A stretch of DNA of 64,000 nt, taken from contig JAOSJM010000005.1 in assembly GCA_027494165.1 (NCBI GenBank), forward strand, positions 1-64,000, read 5' to 3'. The DNA comes from Acidimicrobiia bacterium. Lineage in GTDB: Bacteria; Actinomycetota; Acidimicrobiia; IMCC26256; JAOSJM01. The translations under genes were made by a program, and so were the position numbers. Positions 1 to 8,844 of the stretch are shown piece by piece. Below the pieces are notes generated by a model, which was not told the DNA's origin, ran no database searches, and worked only from the letters and a program-made list of their open reading frames with translations. Positions within the stretch are counted from its first letter, which is position 1. Each line of letters begins with the position of its first letter.

Positions 1-617
1 GCGACCCCGTTTGGGCCCAAATATTTCCGGAAAAACGGTTTCCTCGCCACCGCTGGCGAACTTGGGTTAGGTGCGAGATCTCAATGGACTGCCCGAAACC
101 ACGCCCCCCCAATTATTCGCATGACTGTTCAGAAATGTTGACTGCAACACTACGCGGAATCACCGAACTGGTCATCGACTGCCACGTCCACCCCCCCGGG
201 CTGTCCCTGGGTTGGGACGTCGTTGCCTCTTCGGTACGGAAACAGGAAATCCACCCAAGTTCCGTCGTGCGATACCTCGGCGAGACGATCGGGGAGCACG
301 GCCGAAGTCCTCCATCGATTCCAAGGTCGCCACGAAGCCTTGCAGGGGTTCATCACCACCTGTCGCTAGTATTGTTGATCGGTCAATTCGCTGCTGAACC
401 TCTCGTTCGCCCCTTGTGTCCCTGGGATCAACGGGAAGAAGGCTGTGCGGAGAGTGTACGCGATTGCCGTAGCCGGCGCTCTGGAGTTGAGTTGTTTGGG
501 AAATCGCTGATTCGCCATACTGCATTGCTCGTCTTGCTGCTGCACTATCGCGGCGGTAAAATACCCTTTGGGACTTTTTTTGTCGTGACTGAACGAGTCC
601 ATCACCATCCAAACCTG
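1..617. other. No supported gene in the first 617 bases
   Basis: An open frame runs through this stretch into the downstream nucleotidyltransferase, but the translated residues look like unselected coding and resemble nothing I know. Coding character appears only from about position 618. I see no RNA gene, repeat or clear promoter here. Confidence 0.4.
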
Positions 618-840
618 ATCTACTCGCCGGGGACCCAAGTGGTCACCCTCAAGGACGTTCTCGGCAGCACCGGGCGGATTCTGCACCCGCGGGGGCGGTC
701 GGCGTCGTCGTGCGCTCACCGGAGACCAACCAGGGCGGTTACCGCGTTCGTTTCCCCGACGAGGTCGAGGCAACTCTGTCCCACCCGGAGATCGTCTCGC
801 TGGCCAGGTACAAGGAAGGGGGAAATCGGTGACGCCGAAA

Positions 841-1565
841 TGGCGGCGAAGCACTGCAACCTGTACGATCGGGTGATCTACCGCTGCGTGGTCGGCTCAC
901 GGGCCTACGGCCTGGACGACGCCGAGTCGGACACCGACCGGCGCGGCGTCTACCTGCCGCCCGCCGAACTGCACTGGTCGCTGTACGGTATCCCTGAGCA
1001 ATTGGAGAACGACGAGACGGAAGAGGTGTACTGGGAACTCAGGAAGTTCCTGATCCTGGCCCTCAAGGCCAATCCCAATGTGCTGGAGTGCCTCTACACG
1101 CCGCTGGTGGAAATGGTGACGCCGCTGGGCGAGGAGCTTCTCCAGATGCGGTCGTCGTTCCTCTCCCGGTTGGTCTATCAGACCTACAACGGCTACGTCA
1201 TGTCGCAGTTCAAGCGGATGCAGGCGCATATCCGCAATCATGGGACCCTCAAATGGAAGCACGTGATGCACTTGGTCCGGCTGTTGATCTCGGGCACGCA
1301 GGTCCTGCGCCACGGCTTCGTGCCGATTCGAGTCGACGAGTATCGAGACCAACTCATCGCGATCAAGAAGGGCGAGGTGCCGTGGGAGGACGTCGAGAAG
1401 TGGCGTCTCAGCCTGCACAAGGATTTCGAGAAGGCCTTCGAAGAAACCAACTTGCCGGAACGGCCCGATTACGAAAGGGCCAACCGGTTCCTCATCAAGG
1501 CGCGGCGAAGTGCCGTTGGGGAGGAACTGCTCCACGAGTTCAGAGGCGAGACGCGAGAAGGCTAA
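841..1565 (+). CDS. RlaP-type nucleotidyltransferase (first of two), with a frameshifted N-terminal extension
   Basis: The protein belongs to the RlaP / DNA polymerase beta-like nucleotidyltransferase family (Pfam PF10127), which in several bacteria sits beside RNA-repair enzymes. The signature GSRAYGLDDAESDTDRRG lies about 17 residues after the ATG chosen here and supplies the G-S and D-x-D residues of the nucleotidyl-transfer site. The real protein probably begins near 618: the frame there reads IYSPGTQVVTLKDVLG, a second frame continues with VGVVVRSPETNQGGY, and the first frame resumes just before this ATG. That implies single-base shifts near 695 and in the G run near 823-827. The next gene overlaps the stop codon (TAATG). 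The 2'-5' or RNA substrate is not known; the family call is firm, the role is inferred. Confidence 0.75.
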
Positions 1566-2355
1566 TGATTCCCGAGCACCAACTGAAGAAGCACGTCGAG
1601 CAGCACCCCTTTCCGCTGCTGTTTACGACGATCAGCGGGGCGCACCTCTATGGGTTCCCATCGCCCGACTCCGACTTCGACCTGCGGGGCGTTCACCTCT
1701 TGCCGCTCGAAAAGGTCGTCGGCATGAAGGTGGGACCGGAAACTGTGGAGAAGTCGGGGGTCTACGACGGTCTCGAAATCGACCTGGTGACCCACGACGC
1801 TCGGAAGTTTTTCGGCTTGATGCTGAAGAAGAACGGATACGTGCTGGAGCAACTCCTGTCGCCGCTTGTGATCCACACGACCCCGGAACACGAGGAATTG
1901 AAGGTCATCGCCGCGGATTGTATCACGCGTCATCACGCCCACCATTACCTCGGCTTTGCGGAGACACAGTGGAAGCTTTTCCAGAAAGAAAACCCGCCGA
2001 AGGTCAAGCCTCTGCTTTACGTCTATCGGGTGTTGCTGACCGGGATTCACCTGATGAGAACGGGCGAAGTCGAAGCCAACCTTGTGCGGCTGAACGAGTC
2101 GGCAAGACTCCCTACCTGCCGGAACTCATCGAACGAAAGGTCAAAGGGACCGAGAAGGGGCGGCGTGGCGGCCGCCGACTTGACGTTTCATCGGGCGGAG
2201 TACGAACGACTGCGTGCCGAGCTTGAACGAGCATGCGAAGAGAGCCGCCTGCCGGACAGGCCTTCCCGGCGGCGAGGCGCTGAATGGTCTGCTGGTGAGA
2301 CTGGAGACTGCGAGAGCGACAAGCAGCAGAAATGTGACCTTTGGACGGAGTGTTC
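1565..2355 (+). pseudogene. RlaP-type nucleotidyltransferase (second of two), frameshifted in the C-terminal third
   Basis: The start ATG overlaps the previous stop. The motif GAHLYGFPSPDSDFDLRG near residue 25 is the same nucleotidyltransferase signature as in the upstream gene, so the two are tandem members of one family. The frame is clean to about residue 175 and then breaks: GKTPYLPELIERKVKGTEKG is read in another frame from about 2,098, the first frame returns near 2,165 with ADLTFHRAEYERLRAELERA, and a third shift follows near 2,260. The shifts could be sequencing errors or decay. Position between another RlaP protein and two P-loop kinase fragments suggests the remains of an RNA-repair cassette. 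Confidence 0.65.
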
Positions 2356-2358
2356 TGG

Positions 2359-2478
2359 ATGGAAGTCGTACTCTTGATCGGTCTGCAAGCCTCGGGAAAG
2401 TCTGCCTTCTTCAAACAGAGATTCTGCGATAGCGATTTCATCCGAGAACTCATTGAGAGAAATGTCCCAGGTAGCTGA
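2359..2478 (+). pseudogene. P-loop kinase fragment (AAA-type, about 39 residues left)
   Basis: The reading frame opens with MEVVLLIGLQASGKSAFF, a Walker A motif (GLQASGKS) at the very N-terminus, as in small ATP-dependent kinases often found beside RlaP and Pnkp genes. After about 24 residues the similarity to that family stops and a stop codon follows, so only the nucleotide-binding start is left. It begins a few bases after the second RlaP gene, in the same direction. Confidence 0.55.
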
Positions 2479-2483
2479 CGACC

Positions 2484-2774
2484 GTGGAAATGCAGATCCC
2501 CAACCTCTCCCTCGTCGTTCTCATCGGTCCCAGCGGCTCGGGCAAGAGCACGTTTGCACGCACACACTTCCTGCCGACCGAGGTGCTCTCTTCCGACGTG
2601 TGCCGGGGAATGGCCTGCGACGACGAAAACGACCAGACCGTGACCAACGAGGCCTTCGAGATACTGCACTTCATCGCCCAGAAGAGGCTGACAACCTTCC
2701 AGAAGGAACTCGATTCCCTCGACGGACGGTCCCCGCCCAGCCCTCACGCGCCCCCGCAGGGCGACGGTCGATGA
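2484..2774 (+). pseudogene. N-terminal fragment of a polynucleotide kinase-phosphatase (Pnkp-like)
   Basis: The start reads IPNLSLVVLIGPSGSGKSTF, followed by LPTEVLSSDVCRG and DDENDQTVTNEAFEILH. This is the characteristic opening of bacterial Pnkp, the RNA end-healing enzyme with kinase, metallophosphatase and ligase-like domains and usually well over 800 residues. GPSGSGKS is the kinase P-loop. Only about 70 residues match; after KRL the sequence becomes unrelated (TTFQKELDSLDGRSPP), so the rest of the kinase, the phosphatase and the ligase domains are absent. Together with the RlaP pair this is the relic of an RNA-repair locus (family knowledge plus inference). Confidence 0.65.
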
Positions 2775-2798
2775 GATTCACCAAGCCGCGTCACGAAA

Positions 2799-2847
2799 TA
2801 CGAGAGACAGGATTTGAACCTGCACGGTTTCACCACTGGATCCTAAG
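2799..2847 (-). pseudogene. 3' half of a tRNA-Leu gene (anticodon loop to 3' end)
   Basis: Read on the minus strand the segment contains an anticodon loop with TAG, a long variable region, a T-arm (GCAGG / TTCAAAT / CCTGT) and a 3' acceptor strand. The 5' half is missing: the bases upstream (AAGTAGT) cannot pair with the anticodon stem. A clean break in the anticodon loop is what integration at tRNA genes often leaves, so this may be an old attachment-site remnant. Confidence 0.6.
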
Positions 2848-2849
2848 AC

Positions 2850-3627
2850 TACTTAACGCCGTTGGATCTGGATCGCCTTCGCGTGGGAAATGTGCTGCAA
2901 GTTCCTTCCATTGTGTTTGATACAGAAAAAACGAAGTGTGATTTGAATTGTAACCCCAAGTTGGTCTTACGTCGCCAACCCTGTCCCCAGTTTGTCCCCA
3001 GGACCGCGAAGGGTAATCTCGACCACCCCCCGAGTGCGAAATTAAGTGCTCAGCCACAGCACGCATCTATCTTGCTGGGATGCGGCCATCACGAGCCACA
3101 TCTCACCGAATCCCGTTTCTATTTCATGCCGTGGCGTTCTCCTTCCCAGTTCACTTAGTACGACAGCGCTAACTCGCGACTTTCATACAATGGGTTGGGT
3201 TGCTGTCGCTGCCGTCACCCCAACATATAGTGGCATTTTGCGACTTGACGCTGTTGTATTACGCCTCGCACCAAAGCGTGGACCTTCGGTTCCGTAGGTC
3301 ATCGGTTGTCGCGGTGTCCAGGGAAGGGCGAGTTGCCTATGATCTTTCTAAAACAGGAGTTGCGGAAACGAGGCACGTCTCTCGGGCTGGCTGTACTTTC
3401 CATATCTTACAGCTTTTCGATGGGTTTGCCAGCGATTCCGTATCGGATTCCGTATCAGGGAATCGCTCACACCAAGTAACGCTCGGCGGTCCGGCCTACG
3501 GCGTGAGTCACCTCTGGCGTTGCCGAAGATGACTCACTTGTCCTTTTCCTGATTACGCTCGGGGTTTGCAGTTGGTAAGCTACACGAGCCGCCGGTCCGA
3601 TCAGGCAGAATAGGTACGGGGCAAGCT
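2850..3627. other. No supported gene
   Basis: About 780 bases of moderate GC with only short, unconvincing open frames on either strand. I see no RNA gene or motif that I can name. It lies between the tRNA-Leu fragment and a frameshifted coding region. Confidence 0.4.
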
Positions 3628-4314
3628 ATGGTCATGACTTGGGACGAACATTACCAATTGTGGCGTCAGGCTTGCGAAAAGCGCGGGCCAAGTGCTCACC
3701 TGCAAATGCAGGAGGCGCGCAAGCGAGTGGCGTTGAACAGTCAGAGGATTGGCGGCATGGCTGGAAGAGGCACTAGCCGACCGACGCAAGAGTTGGTTTG
3801 TCGTTGACCTGTTCAAATTCCAGCAGGTGCCAAAGCGGCTGGCTGCCGCCATGCTGCGTGCGGCGGTGTTGATTCAAGATCCGAGCATGAATCGATACTA
3901 CCTGAAGCCGCTGGTGCGATCATTCGGCATTCAACGAGTTCGCAAGGAAATCTTGCGGTACTTTGAGGAGGGCACCGATGTCGAAAGGCCGGAGCTGCGG
4001 ACGCGCTTTGCTGGATTGGATATGAGCCACAAAGCGAATGCGACATGCTCCGCGAATTTGTCGTCAACACAGACTTGCAGGTCCGCCGTCACCTGATTTC
4101 TTTGCTGAGCCTGAAACCGGAGAGCTACCCTGAGGCGTTTCGCTCCCTGGTGCCTGTTGTCATCCAGATCGCACGTTCGCACCCTGATGAGTACATCCGC
4201 CACCGAGTCGAAATCCAGCTTGGAGCGGCCGGACCTTTTATGCCTATTCCTTCGAGAGCGGCCGCTCAGCCCCCAGTGCAACGATCTCCGGATCCCAAAC
4301 AGGGTGACCGCTGA
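3628..4314 (+). pseudogene. Frameshifted unrecognised protein, helix-rich
   Basis: Coding character moves across three frames. It opens MVMTWDEHYQLWRQACEKRG, continues from about 3,755 in a second frame with GWLEEALADRRKSWFVVDLF and a run of amphipathic helices (RLAAAMLRAAVLIQDPSMNR), then from about 4,045 in a third with LREFVVNTDLQVRRHLISLL and SHPDEYIRHRVEIQLG. The alternation of short helices suggests a HEAT- or ARM-like repeat protein, but I do not recognise a family. The start has a G-rich region just upstream. The two frameshifts are seen directly; the repeat-fold suggestion is inference. Confidence 0.35.
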
Positions 4315-4708
4315 TCTGTGAAAGCAGATCGGCACATCCATGCGTGCATCCTGCCTGCGTGTTGCTCGATCTCGGCAGCTCGCCTCGTCTTCAGGTCGCG
4401 TGAAACGGCTGGCAGATCGCGTTCTCTTCACAGAGATCGCCCATCTTCTGATCGCTCTTGACCGCTCTTCTGCAGGTCACGACATTCTTCGGTTCTTTGG
4501 TAGCTGACTAGCCCTTCGAAGTCCCCTGTTTGACGGAGCAGGGGGCGAAATCCGAGAACGGCTGGCGTCGCCTTCCGCCGCATCCCTCCGTTCCATTTTT
4601 GCTTTGAAAAGCAATCCTGGCGGGCCCCTGGCAAGATTGCTAGTTCAATCTCAGTGACAGTCGCCACTGTGGCGGCTGAGAAGGCAACTTCGCCACAAGG
4701 AGCCCAAG
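4315..4708. other. No supported gene
   Basis: Nearly 400 bases without a convincing open frame on either strand. The only useful element is the Shine-Dalgarno-like AAGGAGC immediately before the next gene. Confidence 0.4.
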
Positions 4709-5044
4709 ATGACTCGACTTCAGCGTACCGAAGCCCTCCGTCCTTTGCACGAGGTCTTTAGTCCTGTGCTTACCGCTCTGGGAAGAGTGGTGAACCAGGT
4801 CAGCCTGAAACGTATGGACGACGGGGAACTGTATGAGTTGCAGGTTCTCCTCGAAACGCTGCCCCTGTCGACCGACCAGTTCGGACTGGCATGCGTTCGT
4901 CTCCAGAACGCCCAACGGTACCTGGTGTCTGAGGAGCACGGCGCCGCCCGTTGGGAATTGAACACGCTGCGACAGCAATTGCGTTTGCAGTTGGAGGCGG
5001 AAGCCGTACCGCGGCCCCGCCGGAAGGCTCCCGGTCAGGGCTGA
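4709..5044 (+). CDS. Hypothetical protein, 111 residues
   Basis: A short intact gene with a good ribosome-binding site (AAGGAG, about 6 bases before ATG). The product is rich in leucine, arginine and glutamine and predicted almost wholly helical (for example LYELQVLLETLPLSTDQFG, then LNTLRQQLRLQLEAEA), with a basic proline-containing tail. It has no signal peptide or membrane segment. I do not recognise the family. It is the only complete-looking gene in the first 6.4 kb apart from the first nucleotidyltransferase. Confidence 0.5.
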   Translation: MTRLQRTEALRPLHEVFSPVLTALGRVVNQVSLKRMDDGELYELQVLLETLPLSTDQFGLACVRLQNAQRYLVSEEHGAARWELNTLRQQLRLQLEAEAVPRPRRKAPGQG

Positions 5045-5238
5045 TTGCCCGGCCCGAGTCGTTGCCATAAGATGTGCCGGTATCGCCCTCTTTCCGTATG
5101 GGATCGGTCAGGAAGAGTGGGACACTCCTGTACGACGGGCAACGACTTGAGCCGGCGTTAAACCGGAAAGGCCGGCTCACTTGCAGTAGACTGGTAGCCC
5201 GAAGGACTCGTCATCTTCTACCTGAACACGGAGCCATC

Positions 5239-5520
5239 ATGCTCGGTGCTATAGCCGGAGACATTATTGGATCCGTTCACGAGGGGGCGGGCACGAAGAC
5301 GAAAGACTTCCCGCTCTTCATCGAAGAAAGCTGCTTTACGGACGATACGGTGCTGACGGTTGCGGTGGCCGACAAGCTTCTCCACGGCGGCTACTACGTC
5401 GACCTGTTTCACGAATATTTCCACGCCTATCCGCACGCGGGCTACGGAGGCAGCTTCATCCGCTGGGCCGGGTACCGGCGGCGAGAGCCCTACAACAGTT
5501 GGGGTAACGGCTCGGCCAGG
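5239..5520 (+). pseudogene. N-terminal fragment of an ADP-ribosylglycohydrolase
   Basis: The start MLGAIAGDIIGSVHEG and the motif CFTDDTVLTVAVADKLL are the hallmark N-terminus of the ADP-ribosylglycohydrolase (DraG/ARH) family; T-D-D-T provides metal ligands. The match continues through GYGGSFIRWAGYRRREPYNS and WGNGSA, then stops abruptly near 5,518. These enzymes are about 260 to 300 residues long, so some two thirds, including the C-terminal metal-binding aspartates, are missing. The following 200 bases contain an open frame (HVTGSHLDAKFSNRTSIAEG, then GGSGKSYIRGGTG) that I cannot assign. Confidence 0.7.
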
Positions 5521-5764
5521 GAACTTCGGCCGCGATCGGGTGCGGACAATGCACGTCACGGGCAGCCATCTCGACGCCAAGTTCTCCAACAGAACGAGCA
5601 TCGCTGAAGGGATCTATCGTGGCGGCGGAACTGCAATTCTTTCCGGCGGAAGCGGCAAGAGCTACATCCGAGGTGGCACGGGGCACGACACGATCAATCG
5701 AAAGGAAGGCATGGCCTGAGGACAACGAACCATGCCCAAGCCACCACTGTGGAGGGGTTGACGG

Positions 5765-5992
5765 GTGTCAAAATCACCTGAGACATTCGGAGTTTGGACG
5801 GCCAATCGGCGCGACCGTGGGAAGTCGCAAGCCGTTTTGTTAACATGTCGAGGAGATCTTGCTGCTCGGTGCGTATCCGAGCGGAGCCTATTTGGGAAAT
5901 CCCGGCTAAAGGTGGGCGGTAGGACGCTGTGGGATGCCAAGGGAATCCGGGAATGGATACGTCAAGGGTGCCCACGATGCGACGTTGAATAA
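5765..5992 (+). CDS. AlpA-like / excisionase-like small DNA-binding protein, possibly 5'-damaged
   Basis: The last 30 residues (KSRLKVGGRTLWDAKGIREW, then IRQGCP) match the second half of AlpA/excisionase-type helix-turn-helix proteins, in which a basic strand is followed by a helix ending W-I-x-x-G-C-P. The first half (SPETFGVWTANRRDRGKSQA) does not show the expected first helix pair and may be out of frame. Such proteins regulate or direct excision of integrated elements. The call rests on the C-terminus only. Confidence 0.4.
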   Translation: MSKSPETFGVWTANRRDRGKSQAVLLTCRGDLAARCVSERSLFGKSRLKVGGRTLWDAKGIREWIRQGCPRCDVE

Positions 5993-6079
5993 CAGCGACC
6001 TTGAGAGCCATACTCCGACTAGTGCAAAACTAGTGAATGCCTATTCGATTAGTCGAAGAAGACGTGAATTGCAGGAAGT

Positions 6080-6480
6080 GTGATGATTAAAGCCACGCTC
6101 ACTGACAGCGTTGACCACAATCTTCAAATTATACACTACGACAAGTGGTGTTCATGCGGAGAGGAGTGCCTGCAACGTAACACAAACGGAAATGACTTTT
6201 TTGAGACGAACAAACAACTTGTCCGCTTTCAATGTGACGAGGAACAAATATGGTGGGGCGAGTTTACTGTTGGGCGTTTGACCGAAGAGCACCTACTCGA
6301 CGGCGACGTGACCTCAAGTTCCTGCGATCATTCCTGCGATTCCCACTCGAAGTTATGCAAGCACGTGGAGATCTTTGATACTTGTACACTAGTATTCATA
6401 TATCTAAATGGTAATATCTATTGGATAGATATCAGTACTAAATTGTGCACCAGTTTTGCTCATATTGAATGCGATGACTA
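6080..6480 (+). other. Open frame of unknown origin, AT-rich, running into the junction
   Basis: An open frame begins MMIKATLTDSVDHNLQIIHY and is rich in cysteine and aspartate (CSCGEECLQRN, SSSCDHSCDSHSKLCKH). GC falls sharply here compared with both sides. The frame runs on into the GC-rich DNA only by chance. It may encode a real cysteine-rich protein truncated by the junction; I do not recognise it. Confidence 0.3.
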
Positions 6481-7780
6481 TGACCGCGATCCACTTGGCC
6501 AGGAACTTCTCGTTGTAGGTCTCGCGGACCTCCGCCCACTCCGGTGCGCTCAGGTAGGAGGCGCTCGGGAAGAAGTACCACGCCCCGGCGGCATGGCGGC
6601 CCGGTGGCGCCTGGCTCCGGTCCCACAGGCTGTTGACCCACGTGCCGCCACCGGGTTCGGGGAGTCGGCCCGTGTACGCGTCACGGATGTTGCGGATCGT
6701 GTCGTCGGGGCCGTCGAAGCCGACCACGGTGTGGTAGCAGCGGTCGATCTCGGGATCCCATCGGGCCGACCGGTACGCCGGCGCGTCGTACAGGCAGAAC
6801 ATCGGGCTGGCCACCGTGTGGCTGGGCCCGTAGCGGAAGGCGTTCGCCCGGCGCGCCCACGCCGGGCTCAGGTGCTCTTCGCCCACCAGGTCCAGCAGGG
6901 TCTGCTTCACGTCCGCGTTGGAGGCCACCAGGCGCTCCGCCCGGAGCTCGCACCCCCGGGCCACCACGCCGACCGCCCGGTCGTCCTCGAGGACGATCCG
7001 CTCGACGGCCGTGTTCTCGAGGAGCTCGACCCCCTCGCGGTAGCACGCCTGGGTGAGCACCTTGGCGATGGTGTGGGTGCCGCCGACGGGGAGCTTCCAG
7101 TTGCCCGTGGTCCACATCATGAAGGTCAGGAACCCGAAGCCCAGCCCCGAGGTGTCGACGGGCAGACCGAACTCCACCGCGTCCTGGTAGAGGAGGGTGC
7201 GCATCTCCGGGCTCTCGAACAGCTCGTCGATGACGACCTTGGCGGTCTTGGCCGCGAAGTCGTTGGTGATGCCGAGGTCGCCGTAGAGACCCTCGAGGGC
7301 CCCGGACTGCCCCTCGACGAAGGCCGGGTCGGGAGGGTTGAAGAAGCCCACGGCGAAGAGCTGCTCCATGCGCTGGGACCGGCGCTTGAGCTCGACGTAC
7401 AGGTCGGCGTCGGACCTCGAGTAGCGGGCGATGCTCGCGTGGGTCCGCTCGAGCAGGTCCGGGCGGTGCAGGATGATCGGGGGCCGGCCGTCGGCGAACG
7501 CGATGCCGTGCTGGGCCTCGGGCATCACCGTGCGCAGCCCGAGGTCCTCGAGACCGAAGTCGGCGATGACGGGCATCAGGTCGATGAACGCCATGTAGTT
7601 GGCGTGCATGTTGTGACGGAAGCCGGGCAGCACCGGCTCCTCGGTGTTCGCGCCACCACCCTCCTCGTGGCGCCGCTCCACGACCACGGTCGAGAGCCCG
7701 GCTCGGGCCAGATAGCACGCGAGGACGAGTCCGTTGTGGCCCGCGCCGACGATGACGGCGTCGTAGGTCCGGGTCTCCAC
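6404..7780 (-). pseudogene. PYROXD2/CrtI-like FAD oxidoreductase, 3' end lost at the junction
   Basis: The protein starts with a Rossmann FAD-binding motif (VIVGAGHNGLVLACYLARAG at residues 8 to 27), followed by ERRHEEGGGANTE, as in phytoene-desaturase-like and PYROXD2-like oxidoreductases that oxidise hydrophobic substrates. The GTG start has GGAGGG upstream. Homology is clear to ETYNEKFLAKW, near position 6,485; then the frame enters AT-rich DNA, reads unrelated residues and stops at 6,404. The longer family member at 55,654-57,438 has about 120 further residues after the equivalent point, including the C-terminal FAD-binding part (LYLCNQTSHPGG), so this copy cannot be complete. A palindromic operator lies 68 bases upstream of the start. 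Confidence 0.8.
6414..6432. repeat. Perfect AT-rich inverted repeat next to the junction
   Basis: The arms ATATCTAT and ATAGATAT are separated by TGG. It lies about 50 bases before the point where base composition changes. Confidence 0.5.
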
Positions 7781-7847
7781 GTGTCCCTCCTGCAAGCCGG
7801 TCCGTCGCCGTGGCCGGGCCCGCACGACCGCAAGCTCGGCCCGGCGA

Positions 7848-7867
7848 CATACTAACCGTTCAATATG
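7848..7867. promoter_or_regulatory. Palindromic operator, copy 1 (probable TetR site)
   Basis: The sequence is CATACTAACCGTTCAATATG, flanked by GCGA on the left and TCGC on the right, which extends the dyad to 28 bases. It lies between the FAD oxidoreductase start and the preceding gene and matches the operator at 14,912-14,931 at 18 of 20 positions. Confidence 0.7.
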
Positions 7868-7905
7868 TCGCTGTCGAGGTGCCGCCAGCCCGCCGTCTCC
7901 TGCGC

Positions 7906-8844
7906 TCAGGTCCGGCGGCCGGTGCCCCGGGCGGCCCCGAACCGCGCGGCCCGGAGGAGCGTCGGGGTCCAGATGTCCTGGTGCTCGCCCCAGGCCTCCA
8001 CCCCGTCGAAGGACCATCGAGTGAGGCTCATCCAGGCGAACGTGCCCGGGTTGGCCTGGAACGCCAGGTGGTTGACGCAGCGGCCGGCCGCCTCGAGGCT
8101 GCGGCCCTCGACGTCCTCGACCACGACCTCGACGCGGACCGGGCGTCCGCGATCGTCCCGCTCGGCCACCCGCCGACGCCCCGACGTGAGCCGGGCGAAG
8201 TGCCCGTCCCTGACCAGGTACCCGGCGACCGCGAGGTCCTCGTCCCCCGCGAACATCGACATGGCGTGGAAGGCGTGGCCGGCCGAGGCGGACGCGTAGC
8301 AGTAGCCGGCCCGCAAACCGGTCGTGTCGGGCCGGTGGCTCCACGAGCGGTCCCGCATGGCCAGGCAGTCCACGACGAGCTCCTCCCCGTGGAGGCGGAG
8401 GGTCCCGGTGACGTGACCGGGCTGGTCGAGGTGGCCGCGCTCGGGGGTGGCAAGCGGGGCGTGGGGCGGGAACAGACCCTCGAAGTGCAGGTCGAGCTCC
8501 ACCTCGTCGCCGTCGGCGTAGCGCAACCGGTAGCGCCGCAGCGGCTCGAGGCACTCGTACGAGAGGCCGTCCGGCAACGACAGCTCCGTGAGGTCGTGCG
8601 AGGGCATGGGCAGGTGCCACAGGCTTCGCGCGTAGGGGACCGCCCAGGGCTCGTCGGCCGTGTCGTCCCAGAGGAAGACCCCGCTCGCGCACACGCCCAG
8701 GTTCGGGCGGAAGAAGGGGTAGAGGGCCCCCGACAGCCGCCGCTGCGGGACCCAGAAACTGAACCAGGAGGTCTCCGTCCACCACGGGTCCGCGTCGGGG
8801 GGCGGGTGGAAGCGGTCGTCGGCGGCGGAGAGGGCGGGACTCAT
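7906..8844 (-). CDS. CrtC/AttH-like beta-rich protein (DUF7064/7065-type), 312 residues
   Basis: The protein is strand-rich with repeated W, G and D residues and carries AMRDRSWSHRP near residue 170, equivalent to the GARDHSWG motif of two larger proteins in this locus. It looks like the lipocalin-type fold of hydroxyneurosporene synthase (CrtC)/AttH relatives that bind hydrophobic molecules; recent databases place such proteins in DUF7064/DUF7065, which I recall but cannot verify here. There is no signal peptide. Its ATG overlaps the stop of the TetR gene upstream (ATGA), so the two are probably translationally coupled. The FAD oxidoreductase follows after 125 bases. Substrate and activity are unknown. 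Confidence 0.6.
   Translation of the reverse strand: MSPALSAADDRFHPPPDADPWWTETSWFSFWVPQRRLSGALYPFFRPNLGVCASGVFLWDDTADEPWAVPYARSLWHLPMPSHDLTELSLPDGLSYECLEPLRRYRLRYADGDEVELDLHFEGLFPPHAPLATPERGHLDQPGHVTGTLRLHGEELVVDCLAMRDRSWSHRPDTTGLRAGYCYASASAGHAFHAMSMFAGDEDLAVAGYLVRDGHFARLTSGRRRVAERDDRGRPVRVEVVVEDVEGRSLEAAGRCVNHLAFQANPGTFAWMSLTRWSFDGVEAWGEHQDIWTPTLLRAARFGAARGTGRRT

Noticed and set aside
84..617. Upstream extension of the first nucleotidyltransferase
   Set aside because: No family resemblance and no coding bias; similarity to RlaP-linked proteins starts only near 618.
6480..7855. A long plus-strand frame running from the AT-rich region into GC-rich DNA
   Set aside because: It lies antisense to the FAD oxidoreductase, changes composition at the junction and has low-complexity V/G/R/E content typical of antisense frames in GC-rich genes.
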